Below the pieces are notes generated by a model. It made no database searches and was not told where the DNA came from. It saw only the letters and a list, made by a program, of their open reading frames with translations. 18,798 bases of DNA from Candidatus Nomurabacteria bacterium. GTDB lineage: Bacteria > Patescibacteriota > Minisyncoccia > Phycocordibacterales > UBA9973. This document shows positions 1-9,684 of this stretch, piece after piece. How positions within the stretch are numbered: the stretch's first letter is position 1; the number at the start of each line of letters is the position of its first letter. The position numbers were made by a program, and so were the translations under genes. The stretch is taken from contig CAIQAW010000042.1 of NCBI GenBank assembly GCA_903869875.1, forward strand, positions 1 to 18,798, written 5' to 3'.

Positions 1-1114
1 AAAGTTCGGCCAAAACTTCGTGTATTTGGTCGGACAATATACGACGTGAAGCGTCTTGGTCTGGACGTAAAATCTTTTCATCGGCAATAAATTCGCCCAA
101 TGTAGACTTATCTTCGTCGTCACCTATTGGCTTTTCCAACGATGTAGTTTCTTGACTGATCTGTTCGATAACGTGAATTTTTTCAACTTCTACACCCATT
201 TCTGTAGCTATTTCTTCTGCCAGTGGTTCGCGACCAAGGTCCTGTGAAAGACGTCGGTAAACCTGTTTGTATTTAGAAATAGTTTCAACCATGTGTACAG
301 GTATACGTATAGTACGTGACTGGTCAGCCAATGCACGTGTTATAGATTGACGTATCCACCATGTTGCATATGTACTGAACTTATAACCTTTATGCCAGTC
401 GAACTTTTCTACGGCTTTGAACAAACCTATATTACCTTCCTGTATCAGGTCAAGTAAAGATAAGTCTGCACTGCGGTTTTGGTATTTTTTAGCAATAGAC
501 ACAACTAAACGTAAGTTTGCGCGTGCCAACAAATTTTTAGCTTCGTTGTCGCCCACTTCGATGCGTTTTGCTAGGTTGCGTTCTTCTGCAGAAGATATCA
601 ATGGGTATTGACCTATTTCCTTAAGGTATATTTGTATAGAATCGTAAGACGGGTCGTGGTGTCTGCCTGTAACTATTTCTTTTACTTCTGCATCTACATC
701 TAGCAGGTTACCACCTTCTAGCACGTCGACACCTACAGTTGAAAGCTTTTCATAAAGTTCGTCTAAAAACAGAACGTTGTTTTCAATATCAGGAAAAGTC
801 TTAAGTATTTCGTCGAAGGTTATAAAGCCTCGCTTTCTACCCTTTTCAACTAAAACGTTTGATTGTTTTTCTAACAGTTCTGTTGTAAGTTGTGCTTTTG
901 TTTTTTTAGAATTAGATTTTGAAACAACTTTTTTAGGCGCAGTTTTTTTAACTGGTTGTTTTTTTACAACCCCGCCAGAATGACTCGGTCGGGCTGGTTT
1001 TTTTGCAACTGTCTTTTTAACAACTTTTTTAGGTGCTGTTTTTTTAACAACCCCGCCAGAATGACTCGGTCGGGCTGGTTTTTTTACGATCTTTTTTGTT
1101 GATTTTGATTTCAT
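1..1114 (-). CDS. rpoD: Primary sigma-70 factor RpoD, truncated by the left window edge
   Basis: Partial gene: 371 codons are visible and the 3' end lies outside the window. The protein directs RNA polymerase to housekeeping promoters. Visible order: a lysine/alanine/proline-rich tail (about residues 1-80) holding two copies of KKPARPSHSGGVVKK; a region 1.1-like segment (GFITFDEILKTFPDIENNVL); region 1.2 (DPSYDSIQIYLKEIGQYPLI); region 2 with LLDLIQEGNIGLFKAVEKFD and the -10 recognition segment YKFSTYATWWIRQSITRA; region 3 (YRRLSQDLGREPLAEEIA); and the first residues of region 4. The -35 helix is missing because of truncation. The start at 1114 is one base past the dnaG stop codon. An in-frame ATG at 1123 would overlap the dnaG stop and cannot be excluded. 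The gene is last in a rpoB-rpoC-dnaG-rpoD cluster. Family assignment is certain; the exact start is moderately sure. Confidence 0.97.
   Translation of the reverse strand, partial: MKSKSTKKIVKKPARPSHSGGVVKKTAPKKVVKKTVAKKPARPSHSGGVVKKQPVKKTAPKKVVSKSNSKKTKAQLTTELLEKQSNVLVEKGRKRGFITFDEILKTFPDIENNVLFLDELYEKLSTVGVDVLEGGNLLDVDAEVKEIVTGRHHDPSYDSIQIYLKEIGQYPLISSAEERNLAKRIEVGDNEAKNLLARANLRLVVSIAKKYQNRSADLSLLDLIQEGNIGLFKAVEKFDWHKGYKFSTYATWWIRQSITRALADQSRTIRIPVHMVETISKYKQVYRRLSQDLGREPLAEEIATEMGVEVEKIHVIEQISQETTSLEKPIGDDEDKSTLGEFIADEKILRPDQDASRRILSDQIHEVLAEL
966..1085 (-). repeat. Two identical 39-bp in-frame repeats with palindromic core inside rpoD
   Basis: Bases 966-1004 and 1047-1085 are identical over 39 bases, 81 bases (27 codons) apart, so the frame is kept. 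Each contains a GC-rich core (969-994 and 1050-1075). Read on the coding strand, the core begins GCCCGAC and ends GGCGGGGT and can fold with CCCG pairing to CGGG. Both encode KKPARPSHSGGVVKK in an otherwise AAA/GTT-rich, lysine-rich tail. A related core lies in the opposite orientation at 18411-18439. Confidence 0.85.
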
Positions 1115-1115
1115 A

Positions 1116-2795
1116 TTATACATTATGACGATCTTTTTTAATATTGTCGACCCGTCGAGTCAGGTCTGTAAACAAATGCATTTCCTCTGGTGTACCCAAA
1201 CCTTGTTTTTTTAAGTGCGACAGGGCTTGGAACAACCTTTTTTCTGCAACCTTCATTACATTGTCAGATGCAAACTGCATTGCGTGGTCTTCGGTTTGTA
1301 ACAACAAATATTCTGCAACTGAACTTGCGTAACCCGCATCGACAGATTCCATTGTTATTTTCCATTCGTCTACTGACAGATCCATATACTGACTAAACAG
1401 TTCTTCTATTGAAACACCGTTTAGTAATGGGTACGATTCTTTTTGTAAAGATATTAACCCTAACAGTATGGTTTCAGCAGAAAGGTTTTCTTTTTTAGGT
1501 AAGTCGTTTTCTACAGCACGGGGCGCTAAACTTATTTCCTGTACGGCTTTTGCTATAACAGCGTCGGGCAGATCTACAGCTCTGGAAACTAAGTTTATAA
1601 AGTGCGCGCGGTCTATAGATTTGTTTATAGACCTAACATAAGGCAAGACTTCTTTGTCTACTATGTTTCTGAATTCACGAATGTCAGTATGTTTTTTTGC
1701 ATAGTGTAGTAACAAGTATTCTATTATAGATGTAGACTGACTTACTATATTTTTCCATTCTTCGGGGTCTGTAGAAATAATATCTGCCGGGTCTTTACCT
1801 GCTGGAACTTTTACAACTCTTATGTCAAAGTCTTTGGCTAAGGCTTCTTCTACACTACGTTTTAATGCTTTTATACCAGCTTCGTCGCCGTCAAAAGAAA
1901 ATAAAATTTTCTTTGTAAACCTGCCTATCAGGTCAAGGTGGGTATTAGTTAGTGCAGTACCTGATACAGCTAAAGTTTGTTCAAACCCAGCCTGATGCGA
2001 CAGAACCAAGTCCATTTGGCCTTCAACCACAATTGCATACCCACTGGTGCGCAATGCGTTTTTGGCTTTGTCGTAACCATACAGTATTGTGGATTTATGG
2101 TACAAATCTGTTTCCGGAGAGTTTATGTATTTGGCTGGTTTGTCCCCGCTTTTACCAGGTACATCGTACACTGGTAGTATGCGCCCTGAGAAACCAACTG
2201 CCCTGCCCTGTGTGTCGTTTATCGGAAACATTACACGCCCACGAAAACGGTCGTATATACCACGTTCTGTTTCTATGGCCATGCCAGACCTAACAATGTC
2301 TGCATCTTTGAAACCGTTTTTACTAAGGTGTTCAACTAAACTACGCCATTCGTTAGGGGCATACCCTATTTGAAAATGTTCAGTAGTTTTTTGTGTTATA
2401 CCACGGTCTGATACATATTTTTTTGAAGCTTCTATATTTTGACTAACAAAATATTGTTTAGACTTTTCTAATATAGAATACAGTACCGCTGTGTCGTCTA
2501 CTGTGTGTACATAGTCGTCCAGTATTACACCTGCACGGTCAGCAAGTATTTTTAATGCTTCTTTGAAAGTTACACCTTCCATGTCTTCGACGAATGTAAA
2601 AATGTCGCCACCTTTACTACAACCGAAACAATGGTACGAATTTCTTTCTGGTGATATGTAGAACGAAGCTGTTTTTTCTGAATGGAAAGGACACCTTGCA
2701 CGAAACTGTCTACCTGCCTGGTTAACCGCAATATATGTTGAAATAACTTCGACAATACCAAGTCGTTCCTTTATCTGGGTAACTGCAGACGTCAT
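1116..2795 (-). CDS. dnaG: DNA primase DnaG
   Basis: Synthesises RNA primers for lagging-strand replication with the replicative helicase. The 559 aa are close to the usual family length. The N-terminal CHC2 zinc finger has ligands C35, H38, C56 and C59. The RNA-polymerase-like core has RFRGRVMFPI (183-192) and PAKYINSPET (220-229). The TOPRIM metal site is formed by VVEGQMD (256-262, catalytic E258) and FSFDGDEAG (299-307, with the DGD acidic pair). The C-terminal ~150 residues are helical, poorly conserved, and presumably bind the helicase. The start is fixed by a clear GAGGT Shine-Dalgarno sequence 8 bases upstream, which lies inside the last codons of rpoC. Only 1 base separates the two genes, so translational coupling is likely. 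Placement between rpoC and rpoD recalls the rpsU-dnaG-rpoD operon of other bacteria. Confidence 0.97.
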   Translation of the reverse strand: MTSAVTQIKERLGIVEVISTYIAVNQAGRQFRARCPFHSEKTASFYISPERNSYHCFGCSKGGDIFTFVEDMEGVTFKEALKILADRAGVILDDYVHTVDDTAVLYSILEKSKQYFVSQNIEASKKYVSDRGITQKTTEHFQIGYAPNEWRSLVEHLSKNGFKDADIVRSGMAIETERGIYDRFRGRVMFPINDTQGRAVGFSGRILPVYDVPGKSGDKPAKYINSPETDLYHKSTILYGYDKAKNALRTSGYAIVVEGQMDLVLSHQAGFEQTLAVSGTALTNTHLDLIGRFTKKILFSFDGDEAGIKALKRSVEEALAKDFDIRVVKVPAGKDPADIISTDPEEWKNIVSQSTSIIEYLLLHYAKKHTDIREFRNIVDKEVLPYVRSINKSIDRAHFINLVSRAVDLPDAVIAKAVQEISLAPRAVENDLPKKENLSAETILLGLISLQKESYPLLNGVSIEELFSQYMDLSVDEWKITMESVDAGYASSVAEYLLLQTEDHAMQFASDNVMKVAEKRLFQALSHLKKQGLGTPEEMHLFTDLTRRVDNIKKDRHNV

Positions 2796-2796
2796 A

Positions 2797-5700
2797 CTAT
2801 TCTACCTCGTTAGTAGTTTCTGTTTCAGCAACGTCTTCTTTAACTTCGTCTAAGTGTGTCAGCCCTTGTTTGCCGAACCCTGTACCTGCAGGAATCAGTC
2901 GACCGACAATAACGTTTTCTTTCAAACCACGTAGGTCGTCGTCGCCACCACGTAGTGCGTTGTTTATCAATATACGGTTTGTGTGTTGGAATGACGCAGC
3001 AGACAACCAACTCTTAGTTTCAAGTGCTGTTGTTGTTATACCTAGAACTATCATGTCGCCTTTTGCTTCACGTAGACCTTGGGCTTTTGCACGAGCGTTT
3101 TCTTCTAACATTTCAAAGTTTTCAATAACAGTGCCTGGTGTTAGAACAGTGTCGCCGGCATCAGTTATACGCACACGAGAGAACATTTGACGTATAACAA
3201 TTTCGATATGCTTAGGGGCAATAGATGCACCTTGCACTTCGTACACTTTTGCAATTTCATGAATAATGTATTCTTGAGCCATTTCTTTGCCACCTGCAGC
3301 AAAAATGTCGTCTATCAATGCAGAACCGTCTGACAATAATCCGCCAGCTACTACACGTTGACCTTTAGAAACAACAACTGAACGTGGGAATGAAATACTG
3401 TACTCGATAGTGTTTGACTTGCCGTCGAACTTTGTATCAGATAGAACTGTAACTATTTTTTCTTTACCGTTGTCTTTTATTTCTATAACTTCACCTGCTG
3501 TTTTAGAAACAATAGCATGGTTTTTAGGAGCACGTTTTTCAAAGATTTCTTCAACGCGTGGTAGACCCGCTGTAATGTCCAGACCCGCAACTCCACCTTG
3601 GTGGAATGTACGTAGTGTTAGCTGTGTACCTGGTTCACCGATAGCTTGGCCGGCAACTATACCAACAGCTTCACCAATGTTTACTAGGTGGTTACGTCCA
3701 AAGTCTAGACCATAACAAAGCTGACAAATACCGTATGTATTTTTACATGAAAGTGGTGTGCGAACTTTTACAGATTCGATACCTGCTTTTTCTATTTTAA
3801 CAGCTTCGTCTTTCATTATTAATGTACCTTTTTTGTACATTGTTACACCTTCGGCGTTTTTAATGTCTTCTAACAATACACGTCCGGCTAGACCCTTAGA
3901 TAATGGTATTTCCAAACCTGATATTATTTGTTTACGTATAGTTTTACCTTCCTTAGTTCCACAGTCTGCTGTAGTTATTGTTACATCTTGGGCAACGTCA
4001 ACCAAACGACGTGTTAGGTAACCTGCCTTTGCAGTGTTCAACGCTGTGTCTGAAAGACCCTTACGTGAACCGTGTGTAGTAATAAAGTATTCTACAGGTG
4101 ACAAACCTTCGATGTATGACGGTATAACTGGGAATTCGATAATGCGACCCTGGTTGTTTTGAATCAGACCCTTCATACCCACCATTTGTGTCATGTGTGA
4201 TAGAGATCCACGGGCACCTGATTTGTACATGTCGTTGTATGAACCACGTAGGTCAAGAGTTGCTGGTAGAAGTTTTTCAACTTCTTTTTTACATTCGTTC
4301 CATATTTCTTGGAATTTCTGGTATTTTTCGTCTTCTGAAATTAGGCCTTCTGCATGTTGTGCAAATAGATCGTCGTTTTTCTTTTGGTACAACGCTACTA
4401 CTTCTTGTTTTTTCTCTGGAACGCGAACTGAATCTAGTGCCCAACTGTGGCCTGATTTAGTTGCATAACGGTAACCGAAATCTTTGATAGCGTCTAGAAG
4501 TTTAGGTGCAGAATCGAAACCGTATGTTGCAATAAATGCATCTACTAATGCCTGAACTTTTTTAGTGTTCATTTCTTCGTTAATGTAACGGAAGTCTTCT
4601 GGGAAAATGTTGTTGAACAATATTCGTCCAACAGTTGTTTCGATCAATGTACCTTCAAATGGTGCAAATTTAGAACGACTGTCACCGCGAACTTTTATCA
4701 ATGAGTGGAAACTAATGTGTCCAAAGTCATATGCTAACAATGCTTCGTTAGGTGATGAAAATACTGAACCTTCACCTTTTTCGCCTTCGATGTTTTTTGT
4801 CATCCAGTATGTACCCAAAATAATGTCGAGTAGTTTTGCTGTTGCAATAGGGTCGCCGTTTGCAGGTTTAAGTAGGTTTTTAGTTGCAGCCATTAGGTTG
4901 CCAGCTTCTGCTTGAGCTTCAGCTGATAGTGGCAAGTGTACTGCCATCTGGTCGCCATCGAAGTCGGCATTGAAACCTGTACATACTAATGGGTGTAGTT
5001 GTATAGCCTTACCTTCGATCAACACTGGGTTGAAAGCTTGTATAGATAGGCGGTGCAGTGTAGGTGCACGGTTAACTAACACGAATTTACCTTCGATAAC
5101 TTCGTCTAGTATTGCCCACACTTCTGCTGTGCGTTCTTCGATAAGTTTGTTTGCACCACGAATGTTAAATGCTAGTTCGCGAGCAAGGATTTTAGATATT
5201 ACGAATGGGCGGAAAAGTTCCAATGCCATTTCCTTAGGTAGACCACATTGACTAAGTTTAAGTTGTGGACCAACCACAATAACTGAACGGGCTGAGTAGT
5301 CTACACGTTTACCAAGCAAGTTTTGACGGAACAAACCTTGTTTAGAACGCAGGTTGTCTGACAGTGACTTCAATGCACGTTTTTGTGACTGACTAACTGC
5401 AGCACCACCAGCTGAACCACTGTTGTTGTCTATTAACGCGTCTACAGCTTCCTGCAAAATACGTTTTTCGTTACGTAGAATTACGTCTGGGGCACCGATT
5501 TCTTTAAGTTTTTTCAGACGGTTGTTTCGGTTTATAACGCGACGGTACAGGTCGTTTAGGTCAGATGTTGCATGGCGGCCACCTTCTAGGGCTACCATTG
5601 GGCGCAAGTTTGGTGGAATAATTGGTATAACTTTTAGGAACATCCATTCAGGGCGTACCTTTGCAGTTACCATAGAACGTACCAACGCTAGACGTTTCTG

Positions 5701-6447
5701 TGTACGTTCGCGGTCTAGACTGTTTGTTTTTGGTAGATCTGTTTCTAGTTTTTCTTTAAGTTTAACTAGGTCTGTGTTTTTAAATATTTCGTATATAGAT
5801 TCAGCACCGATAGAGGCTTCAAAACATGAACCATATTTTAGAGAATAGTGGTGGTAGTTTATTTCGTTTAGAACTTTACCTTGCACTATTTCTGTAACTT
5901 CTTTTTTAGCTTGTGCAAACAAGTCGCGAAGTTTACCACGAGTGTCTTCGTCTGCAGACATTTTTGTTTTTGATTTGAATTCAGTGTCTAGGTCGTGCAG
6001 TATGCGTTCTTTTTCAGCTTGGTCTATTTTAGTTACAATGTAACCTGCAAAGTAAACCACTTTTTCAAGGTCTTGTGCTTGGATACCAAGTACAAGTGCC
6101 ATACGTGAAGGCACACCCTTTAGGAACCAGATATGTGCAACAGGTGCAGCAAGTTCGATGTGGCCCATGCGTTCACGACGAACGATGGCCTTTGTAACTT
6201 CAACGCCACACTTTTCACAGATTATACCTGCGTAACGGATGCGTTTGTATTTACCACAGTAACATTCGTAGTCTTTTTCTGGACCGAATATACGTTCGTC
6301 GAACAAGCCACCGCGTTCTGCGCGACTGGTTCGGTAGTTTATAGTTTCAGGCTTTGTAACTTCACCGTATGACCATTCCAGCATTTGTTCTGGGCTAGCC
6401 AACGATATGCCGATACTATTGAAATTTGTTGTATCAAATGTTTTCAT
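2797..6447 (-). CDS. rpoC: RNA polymerase beta' subunit
   Basis: Largest catalytic subunit of RNA polymerase. It is 1216 aa, compact relative to about 1400 in E. coli. The start MKTFDTTNFNSIGI matches the usual beta' N-terminus. Seen in order: the N-terminal zinc ribbon (C62, C64, C77, C80); RQNLLGKRVDYSARSVIVVGP-type switch/rudder region near 374-394; the catalytic NADFDGDQ motif (493-500) binding the active-site magnesium; the bridge-helix segment SGARGSLSHMTQMVGMKGLI; the trigger-loop segment HGSRKGLSDTALNTAKAGYL; and a second cysteine cluster (ADCGTKEG, then CKNTYGICQLC). The stop is TAG. The gene lies 17 bases after rpoB, and I see no Shine-Dalgarno sequence there, so it probably depends on the rpoB transcript and perhaps on coupling. 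Confidence 0.99.
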   Translation of the reverse strand: MKTFDTTNFNSIGISLASPEQMLEWSYGEVTKPETINYRTSRAERGGLFDERIFGPEKDYECYCGKYKRIRYAGIICEKCGVEVTKAIVRRERMGHIELAAPVAHIWFLKGVPSRMALVLGIQAQDLEKVVYFAGYIVTKIDQAEKERILHDLDTEFKSKTKMSADEDTRGKLRDLFAQAKKEVTEIVQGKVLNEINYHHYSLKYGSCFEASIGAESIYEIFKNTDLVKLKEKLETDLPKTNSLDRERTQKRLALVRSMVTAKVRPEWMFLKVIPIIPPNLRPMVALEGGRHATSDLNDLYRRVINRNNRLKKLKEIGAPDVILRNEKRILQEAVDALIDNNSGSAGGAAVSQSQKRALKSLSDNLRSKQGLFRQNLLGKRVDYSARSVIVVGPQLKLSQCGLPKEMALELFRPFVISKILARELAFNIRGANKLIEERTAEVWAILDEVIEGKFVLVNRAPTLHRLSIQAFNPVLIEGKAIQLHPLVCTGFNADFDGDQMAVHLPLSAEAQAEAGNLMAATKNLLKPANGDPIATAKLLDIILGTYWMTKNIEGEKGEGSVFSSPNEALLAYDFGHISFHSLIKVRGDSRSKFAPFEGTLIETTVGRILFNNIFPEDFRYINEEMNTKKVQALVDAFIATYGFDSAPKLLDAIKDFGYRYATKSGHSWALDSVRVPEKKQEVVALYQKKNDDLFAQHAEGLISEDEKYQKFQEIWNECKKEVEKLLPATLDLRGSYNDMYKSGARGSLSHMTQMVGMKGLIQNNQGRIIEFPVIPSYIEGLSPVEYFITTHGSRKGLSDTALNTAKAGYLTRRLVDVAQDVTITTADCGTKEGKTIRKQIISGLEIPLSKGLAGRVLLEDIKNAEGVTMYKKGTLIMKDEAVKIEKAGIESVKVRTPLSCKNTYGICQLCYGLDFGRNHLVNIGEAVGIVAGQAIGEPGTQLTLRTFHQGGVAGLDITAGLPRVEEIFEKRAPKNHAIVSKTAGEVIEIKDNGKEKIVTVLSDTKFDGKSNTIEYSISFPRSVVVSKGQRVVAGGLLSDGSALIDDIFAAGGKEMAQEYIIHEIAKVYEVQGASIAPKHIEIVIRQMFSRVRITDAGDTVLTPGTVIENFEMLEENARAKAQGLREAKGDMIVLGITTTALETKSWLSAASFQHTNRILINNALRGGDDDLRGLKENVIVGRLIPAGTGFGKQGLTHLDEVKEDVAETETTNEVE

Positions 6448-6464
6448 AATTATTACGTGTTAGA

Positions 6465-9400
6465 TTATTTAATCTTTTTCTTTAGATCGACATTAAGCGC
6501 TAGACCGCGTAGGTAGTTCAACATAACTGTAAACGATGCTGGTGCGTTTGGTGCGCGTAGTGGTTCGCCTTTGATAATAGCGTCGAATGTTTCTGAACGT
6601 CCGACAATGTCGTCTGACTTAACTGTAATCATTTCGCGTAACATGTGTGCTGCTCCGTAACCTTCTAATGCCCAGACTTCCATTTCTCCGAATCTTTGTC
6701 CACCACCTTGTGCTTTACCGCCTAGTGGTTGCTGAGTAATAAGTGAATACGAACCAATAGAACGCATGTGTAGTTTGTCTTCAACCATGTGGTGAAGTTT
6801 TAGAATATACATGTAACCTACTGAAATGTCGTTGTTGAATTTTTCACCAGTGCGTCCGTCGTATAGTGGTATGCGTCCTGATTCTGGGAAACCTCCTGTA
6901 ACTAGTTCCTTCTGGATTTCTTCTACTGTTGCGCCACCGAACACTGGTACCACTGCTTGGTAACCATTAAGTTCTGCAGCCATACCTAAGTGAAGTTCCA
7001 AAATTTGACCCAAGTTCATACGTGATGGAACACCTAGTGGTGTTAGTACAACGTCTACTGGGCGTCCGTCTGCCATGTATGGCATGTCTTCTTCTGGAAG
7101 TACAACTGAAATAACACCCTTGTTACCGTGGCGTCCAGCAAGTTTGTCACCCACTGATACGTTACGAACTTGTGCAACTTCAATAACGATTTTCTTGATA
7201 ACGCCTGATTCCAAGTTATGTCCACCTTCACGAGAGAATATTTTAACACCGATAACACGACCGCGTGTACCTTTGTCCATACGTAGAGATGTGTCTTTCA
7301 CATCGCGAGCTTTTTCCGCGAATATTGAACGAAGAAGTCTTTCTTCTGGAGTAAGTTCTGTTTCGCCTTTTGGAGTAATTTTACCAACCAGTATGTCTGA
7401 TTCGCGAAGTTCTGCACCAACACGTACAACACCTTCTTCGTCTAGATCTTTCAACTTGATTTCACCAACGTTTGGAATGTCGCGTGTAGTAACTTCAGCA
7501 CCAAGTTTAGTGTCACGAACTGTACATTCGTATTCTTCGATATGTATTGTACTGAATTTAGAATTCTTAACTAGACGTTCTGAAATTATTATCGCGTCTT
7601 CGTAGTTCTGGCCGTTCCATACCATGAACGCTACCAATGCGTTTTGACCAAGAGCCATTTGTCCACCTGAAGTAGAACTAGTGTCGGCTATAACTTGACC
7701 TTTTTTAACCTTTTCACCGAACGAAACTATAGGGCGTTGGTGGAATACAGAGAAACTGTTTGTTCTTGAAAATGCAGTTAGTGTGTATGTATGTTTTTCG
7801 TCTTTTTTGTCTGTAATTATTATTTTCTTACCATCTACGTATGACACCACGCCGTCTGTACCGGCTACGATAACACGGCCAGAGTCTTTAGATGCTAGAG
7901 CTTCCATACCAGTTGCAACAAGTGGTGCTTCAGGGCGTAGACATGGCACAGCTTGGCGTTGCATGTTTGATCCCATCAGAGTACGGTTTGCATCGTCGTG
8001 GTCTAGGAACGGAATCATAGACGCTGCAATAGAGAAAGGTTGGTTTGTAGCAATGTCTATAAATTCTACATCGTCTTTGTCCATAAGACCTGGAATAGTT
8101 TTTAAACGTCCAGCAACTTTTTTGTTGGTAAATGTACCAGCTTCGTTGCGGTCGTTCTGGGCATGAGCGATGTTGTAACGTTCTTCTTCTAACGCGTTTA
8201 AGTAAACAACTTCACCTGTAAGTGTGCCTTTTTTAACTTTCATGTATGGAGTTTCGATAATACCGAACTCGTTAATACGTGAATATGTAGCTAAGTGTAC
8301 AACCAAACCAATGTTTGCACCTTCAGGTGTTTCAATAGGACAAATACGTCCGTAGTGACTTGTGTGCACGTCGCGAACTTCTAGGGATGCGCGTTCGCGT
8401 GTTAGACCGCCGGGTCCAAGCGCTGACAAACGACGCAAGTGTTCAGTTTCAGCCAAAACGTTTTCTTGGTCCATGAACTGTGAAAGTTGGTTTGTAGTAA
8501 AGAATTCTTTAATACGTGCCTGTAGTGGACGTTGGTTAACAACGTTCATAGGTAGTGTGTTGTCAGATTCGATAACAGACATTCTGTCTTGAACGTTACG
8601 CTTGATCTGTGTCATACCAACACGGATTTTAGCTTGCATCATTTCGCCAACGAATTTAACACGACGCTTTGAAAGGTGGTCGATATCTTCTGGGCGGGCG
8701 TCTGGGTTAATGTTTAGGTCTAACGTGTGCTTCATTATAGCAACTACATCTTCCTTGGTTAGTACACGTTGTTGTAGGGCTTTTTCATCAACTGGACCAC
8801 CGAACTGTTGGTTAAGTCGAAAACGTCCAACAGGTGAAATGTCGTAGCGTGTTTTGGTAAACAATGAATCTACGTGTTCCTTGGCGTTGTCTGCTGTAGC
8901 TAGGTCGCCGTCGCGTAGACGTTTGTATATTTCTATATATGCATCGTGCACTGTTTTAGTAGTGTCTTTTTCTATAGCAAGTTTAACGATATTTTCGTGG
9001 GGTGAGCCAGCAAATAATGCCAGAATTTGTTCGTCGGTATGGTAACCCATAACGCGCAGTAGTGAAAGGATTGAGAACTTTCGCTTTTTGTCTATACGCA
9101 CAGACAATGTACCGTCTGATTCAGATTCGATTTCGATCCATACACCACGTGCTGGGATGATCTTTGCACCGAACATTATCTTGCCCTTCATTTCTTGGTC
9201 AACGAAGAACACACCTGCAGAACGTGCAAGTTGAGGAACGATAACACGTTCAACACCGTTGATGATGAATGTACCGTGTGGGGTCATTAATGGAATATCA
9301 GAAAGGAAAATTTCTTGTTCCTTTGTAGAACCCATTGTTTTATTGATAAGCTTAACGCGGGCCTTTATTGACGCTTCGTATGTTAACTTGTTTTCTTTGG

Positions 9401-9632
9401 CATGTGCCTCGGTGTACTTAGGTTCACCTACTGAAAACGAAGCGAACTCAAGGTCGAACTTTTTCTCTGAATAGTCCTTAATAGGAGAAAATTCTTGAAA
9501 AACTTCTGATAGACCTTTTTCGATTAGCCATTTGTATGAATTGACTTGGTTTTCGATCAAGTCTGGAAAAGGTACCAATGGTGCCTTGTATTTTGAAAAA
9601 TACTTCTTTGGTCGTTGTGCGATATCTTGCAT
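6465..9632 (-). CDS. rpoB: RNA polymerase beta subunit
   Basis: Second-largest RNA polymerase subunit, forming the catalytic cleft with beta'. It is 1055 aa, lacking the large lineage-specific insertions of the 1342-aa E. coli protein. The start MQDIAQRPKKYFSKYKAP gives a full N-terminus. Conserved segments: LMTPHGTFIINGVERVIVPQ (115-134); the rifampicin-pocket region FFTTNQLSQFMDQ onward (377-410); SHYGRICPIETPEGANIGLV (425-444); and the C-terminal GDKLAGRHGNKGVIS and PSRMNLGQILE motifs. In the rifampicin pocket the position equivalent to E. coli S522 is alanine (A394) and N518 is glutamate (E390). It is first in the rpoB-rpoC-dnaG-rpoD cluster. The usual upstream rplJ/rplL genes are absent; a 239-base leader is there instead. 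Confidence 0.99.
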   Translation of the reverse strand: MQDIAQRPKKYFSKYKAPLVPFPDLIENQVNSYKWLIEKGLSEVFQEFSPIKDYSEKKFDLEFASFSVGEPKYTEAHAKENKLTYEASIKARVKLINKTMGSTKEQEIFLSDIPLMTPHGTFIINGVERVIVPQLARSAGVFFVDQEMKGKIMFGAKIIPARGVWIEIESESDGTLSVRIDKKRKFSILSLLRVMGYHTDEQILALFAGSPHENIVKLAIEKDTTKTVHDAYIEIYKRLRDGDLATADNAKEHVDSLFTKTRYDISPVGRFRLNQQFGGPVDEKALQQRVLTKEDVVAIMKHTLDLNINPDARPEDIDHLSKRRVKFVGEMMQAKIRVGMTQIKRNVQDRMSVIESDNTLPMNVVNQRPLQARIKEFFTTNQLSQFMDQENVLAETEHLRRLSALGPGGLTRERASLEVRDVHTSHYGRICPIETPEGANIGLVVHLATYSRINEFGIIETPYMKVKKGTLTGEVVYLNALEEERYNIAHAQNDRNEAGTFTNKKVAGRLKTIPGLMDKDDVEFIDIATNQPFSIAASMIPFLDHDDANRTLMGSNMQRQAVPCLRPEAPLVATGMEALASKDSGRVIVAGTDGVVSYVDGKKIIITDKKDEKHTYTLTAFSRTNSFSVFHQRPIVSFGEKVKKGQVIADTSSTSGGQMALGQNALVAFMVWNGQNYEDAIIISERLVKNSKFSTIHIEEYECTVRDTKLGAEVTTRDIPNVGEIKLKDLDEEGVVRVGAELRESDILVGKITPKGETELTPEERLLRSIFAEKARDVKDTSLRMDKGTRGRVIGVKIFSREGGHNLESGVIKKIVIEVAQVRNVSVGDKLAGRHGNKGVISVVLPEEDMPYMADGRPVDVVLTPLGVPSRMNLGQILELHLGMAAELNGYQAVVPVFGGATVEEIQKELVTGGFPESGRIPLYDGRTGEKFNNDISVGYMYILKLHHMVEDKLHMRSIGSYSLITQQPLGGKAQGGGQRFGEMEVWALEGYGAAHMLREMITVKSDDIVGRSETFDAIIKGEPLRAPNAPASFTVMLNYLRGLALNVDLKKKIK

Positions 9633-9684
9633 AATAATATTCTACCCACCAAACCTGTGCAAAAAATTAAAAATAAAAATTCCG

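Noticed and set aside
966..1085. CRISPR-like direct repeats
   Set aside because: Only two copies, inside a coding frame, with a spacer encoding the same lysine-rich tail; no cas genes in view.
5423..5848. Plus-strand open frame of 141 codons within rpoC
   Set aside because: Antisense shadow of conserved beta' sequence, rich in R, S and F, with no supporting signal.
7075..7605. Plus-strand open frame of 176 codons within rpoB
   Set aside because: It is antisense to strongly conserved rpoB sequence, is serine/threonine/proline-rich as expected of a shadow frame, and has no promoter or recognisable domain.
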